A stretch of DNA of 64,000 nt from CAYSPT01 sp964432985 (GTDB lineage Bacteria > Muiribacteriota > CAYSPT01), in assembly GCA_964432985.1 (NCBI GenBank), contig CAYSPT010000026.1, positions 3,747 through 67,746 on the forward strand, written 5' to 3'. The notes below the pieces were generated by a model. That model searched no databases. It was not told the origin of the DNA and saw nothing but the letters and a program-made list of their open reading frames with translations. The stretch's first letter is position 1, and every line of letters begins with the position of its first letter. Shown here piece by piece: positions 48,882-57,251 of the stretch. The translations under genes and the position numbers were made by a program.

Positions 48882-50015
48882 ATGAACACACGTTTTACCG
48901 GAAAGGCTTTCTGCCTGAAGGCTCTCAGCATCATTTTCGCTTTTGTGTGCATGTTTTCATGTATACCGCAGGAGGGGCACTGCCAGGAGCGGGGCTCGAT
49001 CAACGGATATTATGTCGATCAGATCGCTTCCTCCACACTAGACGCCCTGTACGACAAGGGAATCCTGACCTCCAAAGAATACAAGGAACTCAAAGCGCTT
49101 GCCCAACCGCTGCCCGCCGATCCACGTCTGGCCGGCCCGGGAGTAATCGATATCTACACCCGGTTGGGGGAAATATTCATCGAGCGGGGAATAGCATCCT
49201 CGTACGAGATCGAAGCTATCAAGCACCAGGCCGTTTCGAGCTTCGGGCTCAAGATTGCCGGAGCAGATCCGGTTCTGTACAGCACCCTGATGCTGCAGCT
49301 CATGGTGAACAAAGAGATTATTCCGCTGGTTCACGGCCAGTACATCCTGGACACCGCCAGGGCAGAACTGATTATCGACGGAGACAGTTTCCTGGGAGTC
49401 GGCCTCCAGATATTCGAGGGACTTGACGCCATCGGCGACCTGCTCGATCCGCAGATGAATCCCAACTATGTGGCGCTCAAGAAACGGGAGATAGGGCGGT
49501 TGTACGAAGAACTGCTCGATTCCAAGAGGCGCTACGAGGAAACCCCCTGGTACCGGCCTTTCGCCAGATACTCGCGCAAAAAAGCCCTTTACAACGCTCT
49601 GGAGGACTACCTGGACGGGGTGGAATCGTTCGCCCAGTCAAAGGTCGGCTTCCACTACGACGTGTACGTAAACACCAGTGGCATCATGTCGTGGCGGAAA
49701 CCGTTTCGGAAGCAGAAGTGGATGAACTCCCTCATGGAGTACAGTTACTTCATCCTGGGCCGCGCCGATTACAAGCTCGATTGGGCCAGGCAGGAGTATG
49801 AGAACGAGAGCTGGTGGTGTTTCTGGTCCAAGCTGGCTAAGAAGAAAGTCTACGAGCAGGCCCAAAAAGAGCACCAGGAAGCTTTGAGGCGGGTAGAGGA
49901 TATCTGGCTGGATGCCGGGATCATCTCGAAGCCCACCGCGAAAAGTCTGAAAACCGCAGACGGTACAGACGCCGGACAGCTTAACATCAAACTGGAGAAG
50001 AAAGACGACATGTAA
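48882..50015 (+). CDS. secreted hypothetical protein
   Basis: A 377-residue protein with a signal peptide (MNTRFTGKAFCLKALSIIFA..., cleavage likely near residue 35). The mature chain is mainly helical, with two related helix-turn-helix segments near the N-terminus (YDKGILTSKEYKELKALA and FIERGIASSYEIEAIKHQA, resembling the SHOCT-like 'xxGxITxxEFxxxK' pattern) and a charged Lys/Glu-rich C-terminus. The ATG at 48882 has AGAGG nine bases upstream. No enzyme motif was recognised. The stop region carries a 15-base tandem duplication. Confidence 0.65.
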   Translation: MNTRFTGKAFCLKALSIIFAFVCMFSCIPQEGHCQERGSINGYYVDQIASSTLDALYDKGILTSKEYKELKALAQPLPADPRLAGPGVIDIYTRLGEIFIERGIASSYEIEAIKHQAVSSFGLKIAGADPVLYSTLMLQLMVNKEIIPLVHGQYILDTARAELIIDGDSFLGVGLQIFEGLDAIGDLLDPQMNPNYVALKKREIGRLYEELLDSKRRYEETPWYRPFARYSRKKALYNALEDYLDGVESFAQSKVGFHYDVYVNTSGIMSWRKPFRKQKWMNSLMEYSYFILGRADYKLDWARQEYENESWWCFWSKLAKKKVYEQAQKEHQEALRRVEDIWLDAGIISKPTAKSLKTADGTDAGQLNIKLEKKDDM

Positions 50016-50036
50016 TTGGTGGATATGTAATTGCTG
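50007..50036. repeat. 15-bp tandem duplication over a stop codon
   Basis: GACATGTAATTGGTG (50007-50021) and GATATGTAATTGCTG (50022-50036) lie head to tail and include the TAA of the preceding gene (50013-50015). Two mismatches. Confidence 0.65.
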
Positions 50037-50098
50037 CGGGGTGTGTTCCGCCGCTGAAAAATAAGCTAAATTAAGGTGCGTCCCGCCCGGGGTGCACC

Positions 50099-50473
50099 TT
50101 ATCGTTTGTAGACGCTGGTTGACCTGAGACGCTGAGCCAGTTTTTCCAGCATTGATAAGGCAAAATCGGGACTCAACTTCACTACTTTTTCCAGAAGGTC
50201 GTGGTTTACTTTCAGCGCTTTCACATCAGTCAGGGCAATAACGTGAGCAAACCGTGGCAGCCCTTCCAGGACGGACATCTCACCGAAGAAATCACCTGAG
50301 GCGATCTGGGCGATAACTTTTCTTTCCCGTTTCGGCGGACGGCCCTCCTTGAAGATGAGTGCTTTTCCTTCAAGGATGAGAAACATGTGGTCCCCTTCAT
50401 CCTTCTCGCGGCACATGAACTCGTTTTTCTTGAACGTGCATCCGAACTTGCCGAATAAAACTTCCAGTCCCAT
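50099..50473 (-). CDS. single-domain cyclic-nucleotide-binding protein (copy B)
   Basis: A 124-residue protein consisting of little more than a CNB domain: EGDHMFLILEGKALIFKEG is the early barrel, GDFFGEMSVLEGLPRFAHV is the phosphate cassette and a C-helix follows (LLEKVVKLSPDFALSMLEKL). It keeps an Arg in the cassette (LPRFAHV), so nucleotide binding is plausible. There is no output domain. The related protein at 50492-50899 is encoded 18 bases upstream on the same strand; the two arose by tandem duplication. Confidence 0.85.
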   Translation of the reverse strand: MGLEVLFGKFGCTFKKNEFMCREKDEGDHMFLILEGKALIFKEGRPPKRERKVIAQIASGDFFGEMSVLEGLPRFAHVIALTDVKALKVNHDLLEKVVKLSPDFALSMLEKLAQRLRSTSVYKR

Positions 50474-50491
50474 GTTTCTGTCTTTCTTTTC

Positions 50492-50899
50492 TTATACCTG
50501 GAGGAACTCTCCGAAATAGGAGTGGCAGTTCCTGAGACGGTTCGAAAACCTCTTGAACAGGGCCAGGGCAAACCGCGGATTGACGATTACCATTTCTTTC
50601 AACCATTTCCTGTCGATAACCAGCGTCTTGACATTGGTAAGCGCCTGGACGGTGGCATTGAAGGGAATACCTTCCATAAGCGTCAACTCGCCGAAGAAAT
50701 CTCCCGGACCCATCTGGGCGATGTCTATCCTTTTTTGATCTGGTGGGGGACCGTTCTTATAGATGGTCACCCGGCCATCAAGGATGAGGTACATATGTTT
50801 TCCGGCCCCGCCCTCGTGACAGACGAATCCCATTTTGCCGAACTCCTCGCCGCACTTGGGGTAAAACGGAGCAAATTTCAGATACTCGGTAAAAGCCAT
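50492..50899 (-). CDS. single-domain cyclic-nucleotide-binding protein (copy A)
   Basis: A 135-residue CNB protein: GKHMYLILDGRVTIYKNG, then GDFFGELTLMEGIPFNATV, then a C-helix. The phosphate Arg is replaced by Phe (GIPFNAT), so cyclic-nucleotide binding is doubtful. It is about half identical in layout to copy B. I chose the ATG at 50899, 28 bases after the stop of the M14 peptidase gene; a longer frame would overlap that gene by 190 bases. A weak ribosome-binding site lies upstream. Confidence 0.8.
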   Translation of the reverse strand: MAFTEYLKFAPFYPKCGEEFGKMGFVCHEGGAGKHMYLILDGRVTIYKNGPPPDQKRIDIAQMGPGDFFGELTLMEGIPFNATVQALTNVKTLVIDRKWLKEMVIVNPRFALALFKRFSNRLRNCHSYFGEFLQV

Positions 50900-50927
50900 G
50901 TCATCAACCCATTCACCTGTATCGTTT

Positions 50928-52517
50928 TCAAAGCGCTTCAGAAAGCTTGAGAAGCGCGTTATGCCATTCTTCTGTGAGATTCGAGCGTCTGTGCTTAACC
51001 AACGCCAGTACATCACTGACAACCGGATGAAACACTCCCCTGAGCCCCGGTGAGACGCCCCGGATGGATCGAGCCAGATCAAGCACCTTGCCCGGGTTTC
51101 CGGGCGCGGACGGGTCACAGCCCGTGGTCACTTCTTTTACCAGCTGGTTAGAAATCACACGGCGAAGTTTAAGCATTCGCATATATTCTTCCTGTTCACC
51201 GTCGGACAGTGTCCTGCTCCCGGTTGCAGCGTCCGTCAACAACGAGGAAATGTACCCCTGTACCTGGACAATTGTTTTTACCCGCTCCTCAACCAGATTT
51301 CCCGCTCTCTCAAGCAGGTACATACACGATTCGATATTCGTTTCGCAGATAGGCAGAACATCTTCGTCGTCCGGAACGAACCAGGTGCCCAATTCGATAG
51401 TGAAAGCGAATGCCCCGGCTTCCCCATATAACCAGTCGTCCGACGTCCCCATGCAGGCATAGAGATCGGTTATTTTTTGAGGAGTGTAACCGGTAAACTG
51501 CGCTATACCCACCGCCAGCTCCTGAAGCGCCGGTTCATCGGGGGCGTGGGCGTCGTAAGCGTACCCGAAAGGATAGAGCACAAGTTCAGAATAACTGTGG
51601 AATGTCAGGGTGGCGTCAAACTTCTCCCGAAGGGTCAGGTCACGAATGGCCTGGACTTCGGGTTCCGAAAACGGTTCGGGACCGTGGTAGGTGTCGGACC
51701 CCGGGTAGCTGCTGGCACCGGTGGTTCCCCACATGTAACCGTAGTTTCGATTGGGATCGACACCGATTTTAGAGGTATTCCACCACCGTCCGGCAGATTC
51801 TTCGGGAGCCGGCCGGCGGTTCTTGCGCCACATGGTGTACTCCGTATGGGAATGCTGCACTCCGTCGGGATTGACGATGGGGACGATCCAGATCTCCCGT
51901 TCGTCCACCAGGGCGGTGACGGCCCCGTCGCTGCCGTAGTTATCCAGCAGGTGATGTGCCAGGGCCAGGGGCACTTCGTACGAGATCCACTCCCTGGCGT
52001 GGTGGGCTCCATTGTACATGACCGACGGCTCATCTTCGTCCACCTCGGGGTTATCCGAGATCTTCATCGCCCATATCGGCCGTTCCTCCCAGGAGTAACC
52101 GATAACTTCCAGCGTAGTTATCCCGGGGTAGGCTTCGTGCATCTCCTGCAGAGCCAGATCAGACTCAGCCACACTGTGGTACACGCCGAGATCTCCGTTT
52201 TCGCGGTACTTCTCAAGCCTGTCATCTATGTTATTTTCCAGTATTTCCAGCCGGAACCGTGCGCTTCGCAGCTGCTCGAGCTCAAACGGGTTCGTAACGA
52301 GATCCGCATAGCCCTGCCCCGCCGAGTAACCGCAGATATCCAGCACACCCATGTCGGAAAGCAGCTGGAACTCTTCTCTGCCTTCTACATAAACCCGAAC
52401 CAGCGAGTGTGGAACAGGACCTTCATCTGCCAGTACGGGGGCGGTCACAGCCAGGATCAGCATCGTGATTAAAGTGATAATCTTGGTCAACGTGACAACA
52501 GTAGATATGATTCTCAT
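50928..52517 (-). CDS. secreted M14-family zinc carboxypeptidase
   Basis: A 529-residue enzyme with a signal peptide (MRIISTVVTLTKIITLITMLILAV...). H173 and E176 in HHAREWIS are the first two zinc ligands, FHSYSELVLYPFG holds the third His, PDGVQHSHTEY and GVDPNRNYGYMW shape the substrate pocket and IELGTWF carries the catalytic Glu. The C-terminal 120 residues are helical and probably a regulatory or scaffold part. It should trim C-terminal residues from peptides in the periplasm or outside the cell. The subtilase gene lies upstream on the same strand. Confidence 0.9.
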   Translation of the reverse strand: MRIISTVVTLTKIITLITMLILAVTAPVLADEGPVPHSLVRVYVEGREEFQLLSDMGVLDICGYSAGQGYADLVTNPFELEQLRSARFRLEILENNIDDRLEKYRENGDLGVYHSVAESDLALQEMHEAYPGITTLEVIGYSWEERPIWAMKISDNPEVDEDEPSVMYNGAHHAREWISYEVPLALAHHLLDNYGSDGAVTALVDEREIWIVPIVNPDGVQHSHTEYTMWRKNRRPAPEESAGRWWNTSKIGVDPNRNYGYMWGTTGASSYPGSDTYHGPEPFSEPEVQAIRDLTLREKFDATLTFHSYSELVLYPFGYAYDAHAPDEPALQELAVGIAQFTGYTPQKITDLYACMGTSDDWLYGEAGAFAFTIELGTWFVPDDEDVLPICETNIESCMYLLERAGNLVEERVKTIVQVQGYISSLLTDAATGSRTLSDGEQEEYMRMLKLRRVISNQLVKEVTTGCDPSAPGNPGKVLDLARSIRGVSPGLRGVFHPVVSDVLALVKHRRSNLTEEWHNALLKLSEAL

Positions 52518-52609
52518 ATGTTTCCTCCTTAAAATGTCTTAGCATTTAATAATATAGAGAGAATAAAATAACGTCAAGCGAAGTTTTATACGTAGGATAA
52601 AATTGGTTC

Positions 52610-54898
52610 TTATTTTTCCTCTTGGGGCAGCTTAACCCGTTTCATTTTCTCCTGGTGGAGAGAGAGTGAAAAATCCCGCGTCTCTACCAGTTCCAGCGCG
52701 GCGGAAAAATTAATCACACCATACCCCAGTTCAGGTTCCCAATCGAGGCGTTTATCGTCTTCCCCCGAAGAGCGCCCAGCGCTGGCGGCGATGATGGAGG
52801 CCACTTGATCGTTGCTCAGGGAACTGTCGACGGAGAGAATTATGGCGGCCAGAGCAGACACGTGCGGGCAGGCACAGGATGTCCCCGAGCTCATGGCGTA
52901 GTAATCACCGCAAACGGCGCTGATGATATCTTCACCCGGGGCGCTCACGTCTACCTGCGGCCCGTGGCTTGAGAACGACGACCGCTCCCCCTGACTGTTT
53001 ACCGACCCCACCGACAGGACCTCGTGCAGCGCCGACGGAAAATTGCTTGCTTTGGTGCCGTCGTTCCCGGAAGCGGCCACGATGACACAGTTTCTTGCAT
53101 ACGCTACGGCTACCGCATGGTGCACGAGAGGACAGTAATACGTGGTGCCCAGACTCAACGAAATGACCCGGGCATCGTGTTCAGAGGCGTACAGGATGCC
53201 TTGAGCAACCGACCACGATGTACCGAAACCCATCGCAGACAGACATTTTACCGGCAGGATGGAAACCCCGGGGGCAAGCCCCCTGATGCCTTCGCTGTTA
53301 TCGGCCAGGCAGGCAATGATTCCTGCGCAAAAGGTCCCGTGGGAGTTATCATCCTCTGCAGATCCATTCGAAGGAACGTTGAAATTCTCTCCGGCAGTTA
53401 CCTGTCCGTCGAGATCGATGTGCTGTGAGCTCACTCCCGTATCTACCACCGCCACCGTCACCCCCCGGCCGGTCACCTCGCCTTCGGGCTGAGAATGTTC
53501 CCAACGTTCCCACAACTCTTCCACCCCTGTTTGCTCCAGATACGAATGCTGTACGGTGTAAAGCGGGTCGGAAGACTGGTAGGCCGGGGACATGTAGCGG
53601 TTTTTGTGCACCGTAACCCGGCCCTTCACCGTCCCCGAATCTTCGACCTTCCGGAGCAAGTCAGCCATGTGCTGTTCCACATCCATGTTCTTACCGGCGG
53701 AAAACAAAAGCGCTTTGAGGGTTTCATCGCGTTGAAGCAGGGCCAGCCCGATGGTTTCTGCCAGAGATACCAGCGCAGCAACGTCTTCTTCATTGCTGTA
53801 ACAGCATATGACCGTTTTCCTGTCGTAGGACCGCTCCTCTTCGCGGAGCCAGGACTCCCCGTTTGGCCCGCTGGCCAATGGTATCCGAGGAAACGGATAA
53901 TCGTACACGTAGACTCCGTCATCTTCCGTACCTATCATGAATATTTCAGCGCTCGATTCGACAGTATTCAACCGCCGGGTATTGAGGCAATAGACGCTGT
54001 TTACATCGACACGCTTGTCATGAAGAAGCGAAAACAGGCCTTCGACGGAGCCGGCAAGGAGATGTCCCTTGCGGACACCAAGCCCCTTGATCCAGAGATC
54101 GCTGAACGGTTCCACGGAGGTTATGTCCTGAATGTTGTCTACCGGGCAGCGAAACAGGCCGTCGGTTGTGCCGATATACATGTGCCCGCCCCCAGGGCTG
54201 GCAAGACCGGTCACCCACAGTCCCCGCATGATATCGGCAAATGATTCCCATTCACCGGAAGGATGAAGAATGTGCACACCGCTTCCGTTGGTACCGTGCC
54301 ACAGCCGTCCACCGGGATCGCGGCAGTAGTTGCTCACACCTACTGAAGATACCATCGTCGCGTGACCGCCGCCGGTCTGGTACGTTTCGAAGGATGGTTT
54401 ACTTAAACCCTCCAATCGGCCGGTTGAGACCCAGCCGCCGAACAGGGACACGTAAAGCCGGCCTTCGGTGTCATCGATGTAGACTGCACGTATATCGTTG
54501 CTGGCAAGCCCATCGGAAACGGTACAGGACAGTATGGGTTCGTCCACAGAGGAAAAAAGCGAAACGCCGTTGTTGGTCCCAATTGCCAGAATCCCACACC
54601 CGGAAGAAAAATACAGCGACGTTATATGGGAAGAAACCAGACCGTCATCGGCAGTCAAATGTATTTTTTCTCCTCCGGCGGGAGGGTACAGGAAAAGCCC
54701 TTCTGTGGTCCCGATAAAAACGTATTCACCGCCGGCAGCTGCGGCGGTAATCCGGTTGGAAGTGATAAATCCTCCCGTGGTCCTCTCGTTGAGGTGAATA
54801 GCATATGCGGCATCCGCGCAGGTGAACACCAGCAACGCGCAGGCGAACACCAGCAACCAGACCAGACATATTCTTTTTATACTGTATCTTGCTTTCAT
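52610..54898 (-). CDS. secreted propeller-subtilase (S8 serine protease)
   Basis: A 762-residue protein. The N-terminal signal peptide contains a 21-base tandem duplication encoding two adjacent LLVFACA / LLVFTCA blocks. Residues about 35-340 are repeated 'xxGLFxx' blades like two-component-regulator propellers (YVFIGTTEGLFLY, MYIGTTDGLFRC). The S8 domain has D486 (VAVVDTGVSS), H520 (DDNSHGTF) and S674 (SSGTSCACPHV), so the triad is complete; Cys follows the Ser where Met is usual. It is probably exported, with the propeller as binding module. It lies 92 bases upstream of the M14 peptidase on the same strand. Confidence 0.9.
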   Translation of the reverse strand: MKARYSIKRICLVWLLVFACALLVFTCADAAYAIHLNERTTGGFITSNRITAAAAGGEYVFIGTTEGLFLYPPAGGEKIHLTADDGLVSSHITSLYFSSGCGILAIGTNNGVSLFSSVDEPILSCTVSDGLASNDIRAVYIDDTEGRLYVSLFGGWVSTGRLEGLSKPSFETYQTGGGHATMVSSVGVSNYCRDPGGRLWHGTNGSGVHILHPSGEWESFADIMRGLWVTGLASPGGGHMYIGTTDGLFRCPVDNIQDITSVEPFSDLWIKGLGVRKGHLLAGSVEGLFSLLHDKRVDVNSVYCLNTRRLNTVESSAEIFMIGTEDDGVYVYDYPFPRIPLASGPNGESWLREEERSYDRKTVICCYSNEEDVAALVSLAETIGLALLQRDETLKALLFSAGKNMDVEQHMADLLRKVEDSGTVKGRVTVHKNRYMSPAYQSSDPLYTVQHSYLEQTGVEELWERWEHSQPEGEVTGRGVTVAVVDTGVSSQHIDLDGQVTAGENFNVPSNGSAEDDNSHGTFCAGIIACLADNSEGIRGLAPGVSILPVKCLSAMGFGTSWSVAQGILYASEHDARVISLSLGTTYYCPLVHHAVAVAYARNCVIVAASGNDGTKASNFPSALHEVLSVGSVNSQGERSSFSSHGPQVDVSAPGEDIISAVCGDYYAMSSGTSCACPHVSALAAIILSVDSSLSNDQVASIIAASAGRSSGEDDKRLDWEPELGYGVINFSAALELVETRDFSLSLHQEKMKRVKLPQEEK
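54816..54857. repeat. 21-bp tandem duplication inside a signal peptide
   Basis: Two 21-base units (54816-54836 and 54837-54857) differ at one base and encode the repeated hydrophobic heptapeptide of the subtilase signal sequence. Being a multiple of three, the duplication keeps the frame. Confidence 0.85.
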
Positions 54899-55142
54899 TC
54901 AACACCCTGCCTTCCCCAACGGGCCCCAGAGGCCATTAATACATCCTATATTTATCATAGTTATTGGCAGGAACTTTAACAACTTTTTTATTCTGAATTG
55001 GTCCCGGCATCCATTCGGCAGGTGAATATCACCCGGGGGTGAAATCCGCTGTCCAAAAACTGTATAATCATTTTTATGGATAAAATTCATCCCTGGATCA
55101 ACGGTAACCGGAATTGATTCAGGAAGGAAGTGGAGGAAGACA

Positions 55143-57251
55143 GTGAAAGAATTAACACAAATACGACACAACTCACTATTGCTGCTCGCTTTTGTGATGT
55201 GTTCGATGCTTTCGAATCCCTCACTGGCCCAAAGAGTGGTACTGCAGGACGGGACCGTGCATACCGGCGCGGTCAGCCTGACAGAAGATTCCGTTACGAT
55301 AAAAGGCGAGACGATTGACAAGACCCAGGTGAAGGAAATCTTTTTCCGGTTTGAAGAGGAAACAGTCACCCAGTCCCAAACCTCGCAACCCAGCGGAGAA
55401 ATAAAGGAAATTATCGACGAGGCAGACGCATTTGCCTCACGGTGGCCTGATGCCGGAGCGGTACTGCTGGTTGATGACGGTGTGTACACCTATAATCCCG
55501 ACGGATCCTGGATAAGCAGAAGTCATTACCGGGTAAAGATACTGAAAGAGGAGTTCAAAAGCCGGTATTCCATCGGCGGCACAGGCTTCACCGAAGGCCG
55601 GGCCAAAGCCAACTTAGTGCTCGCCCGCACCATCAAGAAAGACGGGCGGGTGGTGGATCTCGATCCCGCCAACATCCGCATCACCAAGCCGACTACCGGC
55701 GGAGGGACCTTCGTCACCGTTTCCACCCTGATGTTTACCTTTCCGGAGGTGGAAGTAGGTGACATAGTGGAAAGCATCATCGAGCAGGAGACGTACAACC
55801 CGGCAGTGAAAGAGTTCTTTTTCCCCGTCTGGCTTTTTCAATCCAGCATTCCGGTAAGCATGTCACAGGTAAAAATAGTACTGCCCGAAACCAAACAACT
55901 CTATTACCACGTCACAGAAATGCCCGATGAGTGCGCCGAACCCCAGGAAGAAGAAAAGGAAGGTCTGAAAACATATACCTGGAGAATGGATGACCTGGCC
56001 CCGTATATACCCGAACCCATGATGCCCAACGTGTTCGACATCGTACCCTCTTTACGCGGCGCTATCTTCGATGACTGGGCCGTCATCGCCGACTGGATAC
56101 AGGGATACTGGGGACCCAACACCACTCCTTCGGATAAACTCAAGGAGTTCACCCTGGAACTTACCAGGGATGCTCCCACCGTGGAAGACAAGGTGGCGCG
56201 CATCTACCACTGGGTCCAGAAGAACATTCGTTACATCATCATCAAAGGTGACCTGGCGTCTACCTTCGGCAGCTACCCCGGCGAGGTCACCCTGGAGCGC
56301 AAGTTCGGCTGCTGCGTCGACAAGGCGGTGCTCCTCAGCGGGATGCTGGCCTCTATCGGGGTCAAATCCACCCCGGTGGTTCTCAACACGGTATCCGGAA
56401 ACACCCTGCACTCCCGGGTACCGCAGATTTCGCTTCAGCACGCCATATCCTGCGTGTATCTCGGGGAGCGAAAATTCTATCTGGACTGCACCAACTACAA
56501 TTACCGATACCCTTATTTCACCGTGGGCAACCACGGTGTGTGGTGCCTGAACCCGCTGGAACGCCGGCTCGAGTACATCGAACCGCCGCCACCCAAGGAC
56601 AACGCTTCCATGTACCGCCTGTCGGTGGACCTGGATCCAAACGGCGACTGCCGGGTAGTGATGTGGACCAACTACACCGGGTCGTACGAAGCCGGAATAA
56701 GAGGTTATTGGAAGAGCGTCAAGGAAAGCGAGCGCCCGCTTCATTTCGCCAACATGGTCAAGTCAGTGGCTCCCACGGCCAACCTGCACAAATATCACCT
56801 GTCCAACCTGGACGACATAGCAAAGCCGTTCTCACTTTCCTACAGTTACCGCATCGACCGCTACCCGACCTTTGCCGGGGATCTGGTCATCATGGACCTG
56901 CCCGACCACCATCTTTCCTTTGGTGAAACGGGCCTCAACGAGCGTATTTTTCCTATCAGGTATTACGGAACCTACCAGCGTGGGTATACATATATCATCA
57001 CCATTCCTGAAAATATGCGGGTGTTTCATCTGCCCGACCCACTCACCTTCTCCTCGCCGCATATCACCTACCGGGCTTCCTACCGCCGGATAAGTACGCG
57101 CAAGATACTGTACAACGAGGTGTTTAAACGCTTCACGGACCATGTGCCAGCGGAAGATTACCAGGAGTTCAAGCAGATGTGCAAAAAAATCGAGAACTAT
57201 ACCAAGAACCAGATTTTTCTCGAACTTACCGAGAGCAAGGGGGGTGAGTGA
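55143..57251 (+). CDS. secreted DUF3857/transglutaminase-like protein (first of a pair)
   Basis: A 702-residue protein starting at GTG, with a signal peptide and a short N-terminal strand-rich module (RVVLQDGTVHTGAVSL). Residues about 90-300 match DUF3857 and residues about 340-450 the transglutaminase-like domain, with the catalytic Cys C391 in KFGCCVDKAVLL and later VYLGERKFYLDCTNY supplying His/Asp-type positions. The C-terminal 200 residues are beta-rich. It should be a periplasmic peptidase or amidase-like enzyme. Its stop overlaps the start of the next gene (GTGATGA region), so the two are translationally coupled. Confidence 0.85.
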   Translation: MKELTQIRHNSLLLLAFVMCSMLSNPSLAQRVVLQDGTVHTGAVSLTEDSVTIKGETIDKTQVKEIFFRFEEETVTQSQTSQPSGEIKEIIDEADAFASRWPDAGAVLLVDDGVYTYNPDGSWISRSHYRVKILKEEFKSRYSIGGTGFTEGRAKANLVLARTIKKDGRVVDLDPANIRITKPTTGGGTFVTVSTLMFTFPEVEVGDIVESIIEQETYNPAVKEFFFPVWLFQSSIPVSMSQVKIVLPETKQLYYHVTEMPDECAEPQEEEKEGLKTYTWRMDDLAPYIPEPMMPNVFDIVPSLRGAIFDDWAVIADWIQGYWGPNTTPSDKLKEFTLELTRDAPTVEDKVARIYHWVQKNIRYIIIKGDLASTFGSYPGEVTLERKFGCCVDKAVLLSGMLASIGVKSTPVVLNTVSGNTLHSRVPQISLQHAISCVYLGERKFYLDCTNYNYRYPYFTVGNHGVWCLNPLERRLEYIEPPPPKDNASMYRLSVDLDPNGDCRVVMWTNYTGSYEAGIRGYWKSVKESERPLHFANMVKSVAPTANLHKYHLSNLDDIAKPFSLSYSYRIDRYPTFAGDLVIMDLPDHHLSFGETGLNERIFPIRYYGTYQRGYTYIITIPENMRVFHLPDPLTFSSPHITYRASYRRISTRKILYNEVFKRFTDHVPAEDYQEFKQMCKKIENYTKNQIFLELTESKGGE

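Noticed and set aside
48692..49003. A 103-codon minus-strand frame.
   Set aside because: It overlaps the signal-peptide region of the well-supported gene at 48882, is Cys/Ser-rich without pattern and lacks a ribosome-binding site.
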